Positions 47,897 through 56,821 of a stretch of DNA of 64,000 nt are shown here, in pieces (positions within the stretch are counted from its first letter, which is position 1; every line of letters starts with the position of its first letter). Origin of the DNA: Polynucleobacter sp. AP-Jannik-300A-C4. GTDB taxonomy: Bacteria > Pseudomonadota > Gammaproteobacteria > Burkholderiales > Burkholderiaceae. The translations under genes were made by a program, and so were the position numbers. The DNA lies in assembly GCF_018688335.1 (NCBI RefSeq), contig NZ_CP061316.1, positions 558,001 to 622,000 of the forward strand, in the 5' to 3' direction. Below the pieces are notes generated by a model. That model searched no databases. It was not told where the DNA came from and saw nothing but the letters and a program-made list of their open reading frames with translations.

Positions 47897-49255
47897 GTGC
47901 TCGATTCACTTTTATTCAGTCGCATTCAGTTTGGCGCTAATATTTCTTTTCACATTTTATTCCCGACGATATCGATTGCCTTGGGTTGGTTTTTATTGTT
48001 TTTCAAGATTCAATTTAACCGCACAGGCTTGGAATACTGGCAAGAGGCTTATCAGTTTTGGGTCAAGATTTTTGCTTTGACATTTGCCTTGGGTGTAGTG
48101 AGCGGCATCACTATGAGCTTTCAGTTTGGGACTAATTGGCCTGGCTACATGGAAACTGTTGGCAATATTGCTGGCCCATTATTAGCTTATGAAGTATTGA
48201 CTGCCTTTTTTCTAGAGGCCACTTTTTTAGGAGTCATGCTTTTTGGTGCAAAGCGCGTCTCCGCCAGAGTGCACACCATAGCCACTTTTCTAGTTGCCTT
48301 TGGAACTAGCTTGTCTGCCTTTTGGATTATTGCCTTGAATTCTTGGATGCAAACTCCGCAAGGTTTCACCATGATTGATGGCAAAGCCCATGCAGTAGAT
48401 TGGATGGCAATCATTTTTAATCCATCTATGCCTTATCGATTAGGGCATATGATGCTCGCATCATTCTTAACAGTCTCATTCCTTATAGCTGGCATCTCTG
48501 CCTATCGTTATTTACGTAATAGTCGATCAATTGCCAATAGCATGGTGATGAAGATGGCACTTACAGTGGCGATGGTTTTAATCCCCGTGCAAATTATGTT
48601 GGGCGATATGCATGGCATCAATACCCTAGAGCATCAGCCCGCAAAGCTAGCGGCGATGGAGGGCATCTGGGAAAGTGGTTTCGGAGTGCCTGCAGTCATC
48701 TTCGCTGTTCCTAACCAGGTAACCCGCTCTAATGATTATGAAGTGAGCATCCCCAAATTGGCTTCGCTGTATTTAACGCACAGTTGGAATGGCGAAGTAA
48801 AAGGCTTAGATGCTTTTGGAGACAAGATTCCACCAGTGGCTCCAGTATTTTTTGCGTTTCGAATCATGGTAGGTGTCGGAGTGCTCATGCTCTTGGTTTC
48901 TTGGTTTGCGCGTTGGCAACTGCGGGGCACTCGCGCTTTGCCACAGTGGACCGCTAGAGCCCTAGTTCTGATGACCTTCTCTGGATGGCTAGCTGTTTTG
49001 TCAGGTTGGTATGTGACAGAAATCGGTCGTCAACCTTATTTGGTGACTGGGGTATTGACTACGGCCCAGGCGGTAACTACATTGCCATCGAATATGGTCC
49101 TATCGACCTTGCTGATGTACATCACCGTCTATATTGGATTGCTTGTCGCTTATATATGGGCAGTGTTTTATTTGGCACGTCAAGCGGATGAGAAGGGTGC
49201 TATTGATGTCCACCCTGTTAAGGCAGCTTCCGTTAAATCTCCACTGAGCGCCTAA
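47897..49255 (+). CDS. cioA: Cytochrome bd-type quinol oxidase subunit I (CioA-like)
   Basis: A 452-residue subunit with about nine membrane helices. His19 lies in RIQFGANISFHILFP, the place of the heme b595 ligand of CydA; HMMLASFLTVSFL and KLAAMEGIWESG follow, and GRQPYLVTGVLTT carries the usual GRQP motif. Its length and lack of a long Q-loop match the short CioA/cyanide-insensitive group rather than E. coli CydA. It oxidises quinol and reduces oxygen with high affinity. The start is a GTG with AGGAG six bases upstream. Confidence 0.92.
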   Translation: MLDSLLFSRIQFGANISFHILFPTISIALGWFLLFFKIQFNRTGLEYWQEAYQFWVKIFALTFALGVVSGITMSFQFGTNWPGYMETVGNIAGPLLAYEVLTAFFLEATFLGVMLFGAKRVSARVHTIATFLVAFGTSLSAFWIIALNSWMQTPQGFTMIDGKAHAVDWMAIIFNPSMPYRLGHMMLASFLTVSFLIAGISAYRYLRNSRSIANSMVMKMALTVAMVLIPVQIMLGDMHGINTLEHQPAKLAAMEGIWESGFGVPAVIFAVPNQVTRSNDYEVSIPKLASLYLTHSWNGEVKGLDAFGDKIPPVAPVFFAFRIMVGVGVLMLLVSWFARWQLRGTRALPQWTARALVLMTFSGWLAVLSGWYVTEIGRQPYLVTGVLTTAQAVTTLPSNMVLSTLLMYITVYIGLLVAYIWAVFYLARQADEKGAIDVHPVKAASVKSPLSA

Positions 49256-49257
49256 AG

Positions 49258-50274
49258 ATGAACTCCATGGATCTCACCCAAGCATCGGTATGGTTGCCAC
49301 TGTTTTTCTTTGTGGCTATGGGTATTGCGATGTTGTCGTATGTTGTGCTCGATGGCTATGACTTAGGTATTGGGATGTTATTGAATCGCGCATCTGATCA
49401 AGATAAGGACATGATGATTGCATCCATTGGCCCCTTTTGGGATGCTAATGAGACTTGGATTGTGTTGGGGGTTGGCTTGCTCTTAGTAGCTTTTCCATTG
49501 GCGCACGGCTTGATCTTGACTGAGCTCTATTTACCAGTCGCAGTGATGTTGCTAGGCCTCATCTTGAGGGGTGTTTCTTTTGATTTCAGGGTCAAAGTCA
49601 ATATTGAACAAAAGCCTTTGTGGAACTTTTTGTTTTATGTGGGTAGTCTGTTAGCGGCGATCTCCCAAGGCATCATGATTGGACGTCTGATTGTAGGTTT
49701 TGAATCAGGCCTGTTAGGCTGGCTATTTTCTATCTTGGTCGCCATTTGTTTGCCAGCTGGCTACATTTTGCTCGGATCAACTTGGCTTATTTTAAAAACA
49801 GAAGGCAATCTGCAAAAGCGAGCTTTTATATGGGCTAAAACCAGTCTGTGGTTAACGGCATTTGGGGTTGCGCTGGTTTCTCTGGCAACACCTTACTTTA
49901 GTCCTGAGATCATGCATAAATGGTTTGCTTGGCCGCAGATTCTTTGGCTGTCTCCAGTGCCTATTACAACCGTAATTCTATTTTTATTAGCCCATCGTTT
50001 TATTGATGCTGTTGAAAAGAAAACCAGCACCCGTGAATGGTTGCCATTTGCCAGTGTGGTCGCTATCTTTTGGCTGTCATTCTTTGGGATTGCCTATAGC
50101 ATCTTCCCCTATGTCATTATTGGCGAGATGACTCTATGGCAAGCCGCTGCTGCTACCGAATCTTTGTGGGTAATTTTTTGGGGTGCAATAGTCGTGTTGC
50201 CCACCATCTTGGGCTACACCCTGTTTTCTTATCGCATCTTTAAGGGTAAGGCTAGTGCGCTGACCTACTACTAG
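49258..50274 (+). CDS. cioB: Cytochrome bd-type quinol oxidase subunit II (CioB-like)
   Basis: A 338-residue partner of the upstream gene, two bases after its stop. It has about eight membrane helices and the CydB-like YVVLDGYDLGIGMLL, GPFWDANETWIVLGVG, LRGVSFDFR and SIFPYVIIGEMTLWQAAA. It stabilises the heme-bearing subunit. No CydX-like small peptide follows on the same strand, and no cydDC genes are near. Confidence 0.93.
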   Translation: MNSMDLTQASVWLPLFFFVAMGIAMLSYVVLDGYDLGIGMLLNRASDQDKDMMIASIGPFWDANETWIVLGVGLLLVAFPLAHGLILTELYLPVAVMLLGLILRGVSFDFRVKVNIEQKPLWNFLFYVGSLLAAISQGIMIGRLIVGFESGLLGWLFSILVAICLPAGYILLGSTWLILKTEGNLQKRAFIWAKTSLWLTAFGVALVSLATPYFSPEIMHKWFAWPQILWLSPVPITTVILFLLAHRFIDAVEKKTSTREWLPFASVVAIFWLSFFGIAYSIFPYVIIGEMTLWQAAAATESLWVIFWGAIVVLPTILGYTLFSYRIFKGKASALTYY

Positions 50275-50280
50275 GAATAC

Positions 50281-50469
50281 TCATCGCTTATTGAGTTCTT
50301 TTAGAAGTGTTCTTTGCACTACAAATGCGAGTGGCAGGGCAAGCCAGCTGAGCCACAAATAAGGAGAATCTACTGGCAGTGATTTTCTGACGAGATATTC
50401 AAAAATGAAGGCGGCAGCAATAGCAATTGTGCTGGAGGTAATAACGTTTTTATCTATTTTCTTGCGCAT
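50281..50469 (-). CDS. Small two-helix membrane protein, unknown
   Basis: A 62-residue protein with two hydrophobic segments (TSSTIAIAAAFIFEYLV and YLWLSWLALPLAFVV), a basic N-terminus and a basic tail TLLKELNKR. I do not recognise a family. It ends 6 nt from cioB on the opposite strand and lies downstream of fbpC by 24 nt, so it may be co-transcribed with that ATPase gene. No strong ribosome binding site is seen. Confidence 0.5.
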   Translation of the reverse strand: MRKKIDKNVITSSTIAIAAAFIFEYLVRKSLPVDSPYLWLSWLALPLAFVVQRTLLKELNKR

Positions 50470-50493
50470 AGCATTTCTAGTCAGTAAAAGGGT

Positions 50494-51564
50494 TTAATCG
50501 TTAAAGGTCACAACGTGATCAGCTACTAAATGGATACCAATTTTTTCTCCAATGGCATGATCATGGTGACTTGGAACAAAAGCAAAAATTTCCACTCCAG
50601 AGGCGAGTTTAAGTGTGTATAAAAAATCAGCGCCACGGAAAATCTTGCGTACTACTTCTGCTTGCATGGGGCTGTGATCATCGTGGGAGATATCATCCGC
50701 ACGCAAGAGCACATCAATCTCATCTCCCACTTTTCCAGTGTGTCCAGGCTCTAAATCTAATTCACCTAACTCGATTCTGACTTTATTGTTGGGTTGAACC
50801 AGTCCTTTTACAAAGACGCCGCGACCAATAAAGTCTGCCACATATCGGTTGACTGGTTTGTGATACAGCTCATAAGGAATATCCCACTGAATGACTTTGC
50901 CCTCAGCCATAACACCTGTTTTATCCGCAATTGCAAATGCCTCAAATTGATCATGAGTCACTAGCAGGGCAGTAATGTTGTTTGCTTTCAGAATTTCTCG
51001 GGTCTCACCTGCAAGACGCTCCCTCAGTTCAATATCGAGACTAGAGAAGGGTTCATCAAGCAAAATTAAGTCAGGCTCCGGTGCCATCGCCCTTGCCAGT
51101 GCCACTCGTTGTTGTTGTCCGCCGCTCAGTTCATGAGGGTAGGCATCAGCCTTGTCTGAGAGTGAGACTCTTCCAAGCCATTCCTTGGCAACGCTCGATC
51201 TTTGCTGGCTGGGGAGGTGCTGAAGGCCAAAGGCAATATTTTCTAAAACATTCAGATGAGGGAAGAGGGCGAAGTCTTGAAAGACCATCCCTACTTTTCT
51301 TTGGTTCGGCGGGGTATGGGTGGCAGCAGAGCTCACAAGCTGATCCCGTAAGAGAATCTCACCGGCTTTTACTGGCTCAAATCCACAGATAGCTCGGAGC
51401 ACAGTAGACTTCCCGCAGCCTGAGGAGCCCAATAGGCATCCAATTTCACCCTGGGCAAGATCCAGATTGAGGCCTTTGACAGCTGTTACGCGTCCCTGAC
51501 CATCCAGGCTGGGATAGTCAATTTCCAGCCGTTTGATAGAAAGCAGTGTGTGAGTCGAGTTCAT
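50494..51564 (-). CDS. fbpC: Ferric iron ABC transporter ATP-binding protein, FbpC type
   Basis: A 356-residue ATPase. The N-terminal ABC domain has Walker A LLGSSGCGKSTVL, Q-loop GMVFQDFALFPHLNV, signature LSGGQQQRVALARAM and Walker B LILLDEPFSSLD. A C-terminal TOBE-type domain (about 245-356) follows. It is divergent from the permease gene with 68 nt between starts; the three genes together make a Fbp/Sfu-type iron importer. Related ATPases also serve spermidine or thiamine; iron is chosen from the partner genes. Confidence 0.88.
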   Translation of the reverse strand: MNSTHTLLSIKRLEIDYPSLDGQGRVTAVKGLNLDLAQGEIGCLLGSSGCGKSTVLRAICGFEPVKAGEILLRDQLVSSAATHTPPNQRKVGMVFQDFALFPHLNVLENIAFGLQHLPSQQRSSVAKEWLGRVSLSDKADAYPHELSGGQQQRVALARAMAPEPDLILLDEPFSSLDIELRERLAGETREILKANNITALLVTHDQFEAFAIADKTGVMAEGKVIQWDIPYELYHKPVNRYVADFIGRGVFVKGLVQPNNKVRIELGELDLEPGHTGKVGDEIDVLLRADDISHDDHSPMQAEVVRKIFRGADFLYTLKLASGVEIFAFVPSHHDHAIGEKIGIHLVADHVVTFND

Positions 51565-51632
51565 CCCTATAATTTTCTCATTAATGCTAGTGGTTTAATA
51601 CATAGCTAGAGTCTAAACGGATTGTGGATTGA

Positions 51633-53189
51633 ATGAATCGTATTGTGGTGCTGCTTGCCCTGTTGTTATTTTTGCCCCTATTTGGCTTGGCAGCGCCATT
51701 CCTATTCCCGGGAAGTGATTTATTAGCTAGCGGCACACTGAGTCATTTGTGGAACTTTGTGTTGGGTGGATATATTGCCTCCACCTTAGTGCTCATACTC
51801 GGTGTTGGGGTAGGGGTATTTATCCTGGGTGTAGGTAATGCCTGGATCATCGCTAGCTATGATTTTCCGGGTAAAAAAATATTTGAGTGGGCTTTAATTC
51901 TTCCCTTGGCTGTTCCTACTTACGTCATGGCTTATTTATTTGTAGATATGCTGCAGTTTTCTGGGCCGATACAAAGTGGTCTTCGTAGCATGCTGGGAAT
52001 GGAGTCGCTATGGTTCTTTCCGGATCCGCGTTCATTGAGTGGGGCTATTTGGTCTTTTTCATTCTGTCTCTTTCCCTATGTCTACCTCATTACCCGCACT
52101 GCTTTTCTAGAGCGTAGCGGTCGATTGATTGAGGTTTCAGAAACGCTTGGCTACAGTCCTCTGCAAGGGTTTATGAAGTTAGTGCTACCTATGGCAAGAC
52201 CAGCCATCTTCGCCGGCATGGCCCTGGCACTCATGGAGGTCTTGGCTGATTTTGGAGCGGTTTCTTACTTTGGTGTGCAGACCTTTGCAACCGGTATCTT
52301 TAAGGCTTGGCTTTCTTTTGGTGATCGTGTGGCTGCGGTGCAGCTTGCCTTAGGCCTGTTGAGTTTTGTCCTACTCATCTTCTTTATTGAGCAGAGTAGC
52401 CGTTCAAAATTGCGTTATGCCTCATCATCAAGAGGTAAGACATTGGCTAAGTCTCTGCGCGGTAAGAGAGCTTTTTTTGCATTTGCATTTTGTGGTGCTA
52501 CGCTTTTGTGTGGATTCTTGTTACCAGCATTTGCACTCGTGCAATTACTCTTTAAGCAAGGACTGACAATTGATATTCGATATTTAGATTGGTTGAGTAA
52601 TTCTTTATCTGTTTCAGTTTTGACTGCAGTGATTTCAGTTGTACTCGCAGTATTTTTTGCTTACTCAGTGAGGATGAATGCTCGCTTAAGCTGGGTCAAT
52701 CGATTGCTAGGCTTTGGTTATGCACTTCCTGGAGCGGTTCTTGCGATCGGCATTCTTTCTTTTCTAGAGATTTTTCAGCTTGCTTGGTGGATGTCTGCGA
52801 GCATGCTGGTTCTGGTCTACGCTTATTTGGTGCGCTTTCTATCCTCCAGTTTACAAAGCGTGGAGGCAGGGCTTGCCCGCATTACTCCGTCTATGGATGC
52901 TTCAGCAGCCTTATTAGGCTTATCTAAAGGACAGATTTTGAGGAGGGTACATGTACCCCTACTAAAACGAAGTCTCATTACAGCGGGCCTCTTTGTCTTC
53001 GTGGATGTGATGAAAGAGTTACCGGCAACTCTACTATTGCGCCCCTTTAACTTTGATACTTTGGCTGTGGCCACCTATCAATTGGCGGCCGATGAGCGCC
53101 TTGCTGAGCTCGCTTTACCCTCCTTAACGATTGTTTTAGTTGGGCTTTTCCCGGTTTTACTGCTTTCCAGGGTGATTTCTAAATCTTAA
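51633..53189 (+). CDS. fbpB: Ferric iron ABC transporter permease, fused two-domain FbpB type
   Basis: A 518-residue permease with two fused BPD-type transmembrane domains of about six helices each. The coupling-helix regions are EVSETLGYSPLQGFMKLVLPMARPAI (abbreviated by its start EVSETLGYSPLQ) in the first half and DASAALLGLSKGQILRRVHV in the second, each with the expected glycine. It passes iron through the inner membrane with FbpA and FbpC. The binding-protein gene follows after 62 nt, in which a Fur-box-like site lies. Confidence 0.9.
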   Translation: MNRIVVLLALLLFLPLFGLAAPFLFPGSDLLASGTLSHLWNFVLGGYIASTLVLILGVGVGVFILGVGNAWIIASYDFPGKKIFEWALILPLAVPTYVMAYLFVDMLQFSGPIQSGLRSMLGMESLWFFPDPRSLSGAIWSFSFCLFPYVYLITRTAFLERSGRLIEVSETLGYSPLQGFMKLVLPMARPAIFAGMALALMEVLADFGAVSYFGVQTFATGIFKAWLSFGDRVAAVQLALGLLSFVLLIFFIEQSSRSKLRYASSSRGKTLAKSLRGKRAFFAFAFCGATLLCGFLLPAFALVQLLFKQGLTIDIRYLDWLSNSLSVSVLTAVISVVLAVFFAYSVRMNARLSWVNRLLGFGYALPGAVLAIGILSFLEIFQLAWWMSASMLVLVYAYLVRFLSSSLQSVEAGLARITPSMDASAALLGLSKGQILRRVHVPLLKRSLITAGLFVFVDVMKELPATLLLRPFNFDTLAVATYQLAADERLAELALPSLTIVLVGLFPVLLLSRVISKS

Positions 53190-53206
53190 TTGATAATCAT
53201 TCGTAT
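53188..53206. promoter_or_regulatory. Fur-box-like site before fbpA
   Basis: The stretch contains TGATAATCATT, matching the core of the 19-bp Fur consensus GATAATGATAATCATTATC over 11 consecutive bases; the right flank is weaker. It starts within the fbpB stop region and precedes the fbpA ATG by about 45 nt, suggesting an iron-repressed promoter specific to the binding protein. Confidence 0.65.
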
Positions 53207-53251
53207 TTGTGATACATTAGATTTACTCTAATTCTGATCATAAATACAGCA

Positions 53252-54307
53252 ATGGCAAGTCAATCAATATCCAAATTCCTACTCAGTGCTACATTTCTTC
53301 TGAGCTTTTGTATGGCTTTGCCACTACACGCTCAGGATGCTAAAGAATTAAATCTCTATTCAGCTCGTCACTACCAAACTGATGAAGCACTTTACAGTGA
53401 CTTCACGAAAAAGACGGGTATCAAGATTAATCGTATTGAAGCTGATGACAATGCCCTAGCTGAGAGACTTAAAAGCGAAGGGGCTAATAGTCCGGCAGAT
53501 GTCATTTTGATGGTAGACGCAGCCCGACTCTGGCGCGCACAAATTGATGGCTTCTTTAAGCCAATTCATTCAAAGTACTTAGAGAGTCGTATCCCAGCGA
53601 ATTTACGATCTAAGCCTGATGCAGAGGGCTCAACCTGGTTTGGTTTTTCAACTAGAGCTCGTCTCGTGGTCTACAACAAAGCCAAAGTGAACCCGCAAGA
53701 TGTTGACACTTATGAGAAATTGGCTGAGCCGATGAATAAAGGTAAGGTTTGTACGCGTTCAGGTGCTCATCCTTACATGCTGTCATTGATCGGCGCCATG
53801 ATTGAGCGTCGTGGTGAGGCTGCTACAGAGGAGTGGGCTAAAGGTATGGTGGCTAATATGGCGCGTCCTCCAAGAGGTGGTGACACGGATCAAATCAAGG
53901 CAGTTGCATCAGGCGAGTGTGGTGTAGCTTTAACAAATTCCTATTACTTAGTGAGGCTCCTGCGTTCAACTAAGCCAGAAGATCAAGCTATTGTTGCTAA
54001 GATTGGTTTCGTTTGGCCAAATCAGAAAACTACCGGTACGCATATCAACATTGCGGGTGGTGGCGTAGCCAAAAATGCACCTCATTCACAAGCAGCTATT
54101 CAGTTCCTGGAATATCTAGCGAGCGATTCAGCACAAGAGTATTTTGCCAATGGTAATAACGAGTGGCCTGTAGTGAAGTCAGTGAAGATTGAAAATGAAG
54201 GGCTAAAAATGTTAGGACCCTTTAAGGCTGAAAATATTTCTGTTGCAGCAATTGGCAGAAATCAAATTGCTGCCCAAAGATTGCTCGATAGAGTGGGTTA
54301 CAAATAA
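53252..54307 (+). CDS. fbpA: Ferric iron-binding periplasmic protein, FbpA type
   Basis: A 351-residue exported protein. The signal peptide ends near LPLHAQDA. Family features are LNLYSARHYQTDEALYSDF, NSPADVILMVDAARLW, WFGFSTRARLVVYNK, GKVCTRSGAHPYMLSLIG and the iron-ligand tyrosine pair in TNSYYLVRLL. It captures Fe(III) in the periplasm for FbpBC. The upstream Fur-box-like site points to iron repression. Its 3' end overlaps the convergent gene by 10 nt. Confidence 0.92.
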   Translation: MASQSISKFLLSATFLLSFCMALPLHAQDAKELNLYSARHYQTDEALYSDFTKKTGIKINRIEADDNALAERLKSEGANSPADVILMVDAARLWRAQIDGFFKPIHSKYLESRIPANLRSKPDAEGSTWFGFSTRARLVVYNKAKVNPQDVDTYEKLAEPMNKGKVCTRSGAHPYMLSLIGAMIERRGEAATEEWAKGMVANMARPPRGGDTDQIKAVASGECGVALTNSYYLVRLLRSTKPEDQAIVAKIGFVWPNQKTTGTHINIAGGGVAKNAPHSQAAIQFLEYLASDSAQEYFANGNNEWPVVKSVKIENEGLKMLGPFKAENISVAAIGRNQIAAQRLLDRVGYK

Positions 54308-54609
54308 GTCACTCGTTTTAGCAGTTCTTCTGCATTGATGATGGCAGACTGAAAAGTCTTGCCATCTAGACTATTAACGATCACGCCAATTCCCGCTACC
54401 GGTGCAAGGCTGTCTACTTTAAAACGGCCCACATTACCTTGTTGTCTGATAAAACACTCCTCATCAAAGAATAGTCGATCGCCGTTATCGTCAATTTCAT
54501 CTGAATCAATAGTGCTAAAGCCAATCAGCTCTTGAAGCGCTTCTTTTGTATCGGCGATTTCCACGGCATGGATTTCTTTTGAGAGGGGATTGATGGCAAA
54601 TACTTGCAT
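54298..54609 (-). CDS. Small hypothetical protein
   Basis: A 103-residue acidic soluble protein, MQVFAINPLSKEIHAVEI at the N-terminus, with IDSDEIDDNGDRLFFDEECFI in the middle and VAGIGVIVNSLDGKTFQSAI later. No membrane segment or signal is seen and I do not recognise a family, though the layout hints at a small alpha/beta domain. It converges on fbpA with a 10-nt overlap, so the two transcripts may interfere. Confidence 0.65.
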   Translation of the reverse strand: MQVFAINPLSKEIHAVEIADTKEALQELIGFSTIDSDEIDDNGDRLFFDEECFIRQQGNVGRFKVDSLAPVAGIGVIVNSLDGKTFQSAIINAEELLKRVTYL

Positions 54610-54741
54610 AGAGGGCTTTCGGTAGATTGATATTGAAGTAAGTTCAATCCTAATTGATATTCTCTTAGCCTGCTTTAGATGTTTATTTATGAAAGCTCGT
54701 TAGAATGAGTCAATATTTCATTTGATATTGGATTCCAGCCC

Positions 54742-55011
54742 ATGAAACATCTTCTGAAGATTTTGCTATTAAGCCTTGGGCTATCTCTTTTAGCTTGCTC
54801 AACACCACCAAGCGAGTTTGGGGTCTATCGACAGTCCGATGGAACGGTTGGGGTGCATGCCCCAAAAACCGCTAAAGATACCGAGGCACAGGCAGCCGCA
54901 GCAGAAGAGTGTAAAAAACTAGGAAAGCGAGGCGCCACTATTGTCGAATCTCGTAAAACAGTGAACGACCGCTTTCCTATGACTTACATTTTTAGGTGTA
55001 CTAGTTATTAA
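54742..55011 (+). CDS. Small lipoprotein
   Basis: An 89-residue lipoprotein. The signal peptide MKHLLKILLLSLGLSLLAC has a clear lipobox with Cys19, followed by STPPSEFGVYR. The mature part (about 70 residues) contains EECKKLGKRGATIVESRK and ends FRCTSY, so two cysteines (in EECK and FRCT) could form a disulfide. No family is recognised. Residue 20 is serine, which favours sorting to the outer membrane. Confidence 0.72.
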   Translation: MKHLLKILLLSLGLSLLACSTPPSEFGVYRQSDGTVGVHAPKTAKDTEAQAAAAEECKKLGKRGATIVESRKTVNDRFPMTYIFRCTSY

Positions 55012-55022
55012 GTTACAGCAGC

Positions 55023-55898
55023 TTAGCTAAGCAACCATTTCTTAATTGATTTATTGACACACATAGCATCTAAGGCAAGTCCAAAGAACTCTGAACCATT
55101 CGTTACCATGCTTTCAATAGCCTCAACCTTGCCAGACTTTACGCCACGCAGGTAAGTTGCAGCACGATAGCGGAGGAAGTGCTCATTCTCACCTTCTTCG
55201 TTATCAGTGGAGCAGATTTCGAGACTGCCGTAACGGGTTTCTGGATTGATGTTCAGAATGGAGAGGCCTAATGCACCAATCAACTTCTCTGGCACCGGAA
55301 TGGGCACATACGAGTAGAGTGAAACTAACTGTTCTTGTTCGTCAACTTCAATAATGTGATCGACATCAAACACATCTTTTTCTGTCAATTCAGTTTCACC
55401 GGAATCGCCGCCACCAAAGGTAGACTCAAATTGCAACATTGCTGTATTGCTATCTTTGGAGATATCGATCATGTCAGGGTAGCCAAGTAGGCCTTTCCAC
55501 CAGTACATGAGTGAGAAGGTGCAGGGCTTTACTTCAACCAAACCCTTGCTGGTTGATTTGGCAAAGTACAAGCCAAAAAACTCATCATCTTCCTCGAGTC
55601 CATACTGATCCACCTTGAGCTTTTTTGGCGCAGTTGCCTTAGGTGATTTCTTGGCAGTTTTCTTTGGGGTAGGTTTTTTAGCTGCCGGCTTTTTGGCCAC
55701 TACTTTTTTAACTGCCTTCTTGGCTGCTGGCTTTTTGGCGACAGGCTTTTTAGTTACTGATTTTTTCACTACCTTTTTTACGGCCTTTTTAGCTACCACT
55801 TTCTTAGCGGTAACTTTTTTAACGGCTTTCTTTGCAGGGGCTTTTTTTACCACCTTAGTAGCTACTTTCTTTTTTGCTGGAGACTTCTTTGTAGCCAT
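55023..55898 (-). CDS. Histone H1-like lysine/alanine tail fused to an acidic globular domain
   Basis: A 291-residue protein in two parts. Residues 1-95 are a lysine-, alanine-, valine- and proline-rich repeat (KKVVAKKAVKKV, KKPAAKK motifs) like AlgP or bacterial histone H1-like proteins and so likely DNA- or RNA-binding. Residues 96-291 are an acidic globular domain (YGLEEDDEFFGLYFAKS, GGGDSGETELTEKDVFDVD, NPETRYGSLEIC) loosely like the YbjN superfamily; this last point is uncertain. AAGG lies about ten bases before the ATG. The 229 nt upstream of it, to ydcH, contain no recognisable gene. Confidence 0.7.
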   Translation of the reverse strand: MATKKSPAKKKVATKVVKKAPAKKAVKKVTAKKVVAKKAVKKVVKKSVTKKPVAKKPAAKKAVKKVVAKKPAAKKPTPKKTAKKSPKATAPKKLKVDQYGLEEDDEFFGLYFAKSTSKGLVEVKPCTFSLMYWWKGLLGYPDMIDISKDSNTAMLQFESTFGGGDSGETELTEKDVFDVDHIIEVDEQEQLVSLYSYVPIPVPEKLIGALGLSILNINPETRYGSLEICSTDNEEGENEHFLRYRAATYLRGVKSGKVEAIESMVTNGSEFFGLALDAMCVNKSIKKWLLS

Positions 55899-56127
55899 GG
55901 TCTATTACCCTTCCTATTGGTAGTTAATGTGCTGAGCGCACAAATGAATATTACTTCAGTTCTATTCACTTTTGCTGATGCCTATATGGGGATTTACCTT
56001 GCAATATCAAGGGTCAACATCCAATTGTTTTTTAGTCATATTGAATGGGGGTAGGGAGCTTGAATTTGAGCGTTAACTTGCTACACTGGAGTGGCAGTTA
56101 TGAATAACCCCAACCTAAAGAGAATCT

Positions 56128-56349
56128 ATGTTCCCTGAATATCGCGAGTTAATTACTAAGCTGAAAACATCAGATCGTCACTTTTCACATTTATTTGATA
56201 AGCACAACCATCTGGATCAAAAGATTCAGAGAATGGAGGCTCATACCGAACCTAGCACCCCTGAAGAAATTGAGATCCTGAAAAAGGAAAAGCTTTTACT
56301 TAAGGATCAGCTTTATACCGTCTTGAAAAAGGCTAGCGCTGCTTCTTAG
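56128..56349 (+). CDS. ydcH: YdcH family (DUF465) small protein
   Basis: A 73-residue helical protein: FPEYRELITKLKTSDRHFSH, then LFDKHNHLDQKIQRME, and EEIEILKKEKLLLKDQLY. This matches the DUF465/YdcH coiled-coil family, whose role is unknown. A strong terminator follows directly. Confidence 0.88.
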   Translation: MFPEYRELITKLKTSDRHFSHLFDKHNHLDQKIQRMEAHTEPSTPEEIEILKKEKLLLKDQLYTVLKKASAAS

Positions 56350-56357
56350 TAGCTTTG

Positions 56358-56393
56358 GACCATCGGATCCCTTATTGGGTCTGATGGTCTTTT
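56358..56393 (+). terminator. Terminator after ydcH
   Basis: A 13-bp stem, GACCATCGGATCC (56358-56370) with GGGTCTGATGGTC (56377-56389) and two G-T pairs, followed by TTTT. Confidence 0.85.
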
Positions 56394-56401
56394 GGTATGA
56401 A

Positions 56402-56749
56402 TTACACCTTCTTTAAGAAGCAGGCTTTGAGTAACATATTGCCGGCCTCTGTCTTGCAGTCGACCTCGTGATCACCAGAGACTAGGCGAATACCCTTAAT
56501 CTTTGTTCCAACCTTGAGAGTAGTGGACGAGCCTTTTACCTTGAGATCTTTAATCAAGGTCACAGTGTCGCCATCAGCCAGTAAATTGCCATTAGCATCT
56601 TTTACGATTAGGGCGCCTTCATCCTCTTCGACAGCAGCTGTCATAGGCCACTCATGACCACATTGAGCACAAACAAAATTCTCACCGTCAGGGTAGGTCA
56701 TATCCTCCTGGCAGGCTGGACATTTTGGAAGATTGGTAGTGGTGTTCAT
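56402..56749 (-). CDS. yjdM: PhnA/YjdM family zinc-ribbon protein
   Basis: A 115-residue protein. An N-terminal zinc ribbon ([13 protein letters not shown], then [10 protein letters not shown]) is followed by the PhnA C-terminal domain: [40 protein letters not shown] and a short end. The name comes from an alkylphosphonate operon in E. coli but the protein is not a phosphonoacetate hydrolase. The present gene stands alone between convergent ydcH and divergent asmA-like gene. Confidence 0.9.
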   Translation of the reverse strand: MNTTTNLPKCPACQEDMTYPDGENFVCAQCGHEWPMTAAVEEDEGALIVKDANGNLLADGDTVTLIKDLKVKGSSTTLKVGTKIKGIRLVSGDHEVDCKTEAGNMLLKACFLKKV

Positions 56750-56821
56750 GTTGATCTTAGTGAAAAATATATATATTCATTTTAGTCCACAGCGAGCGAG
56801 CTAATTTAGAATCAACTGACA

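Noticed and set aside
55615..55923. Hydrophobic open frame opposite the histone-like tail
   Set aside because: It mirrors the lysine/alanine repeat on the other strand (FFxAFLAT-type repeats) and is a compositional shadow.
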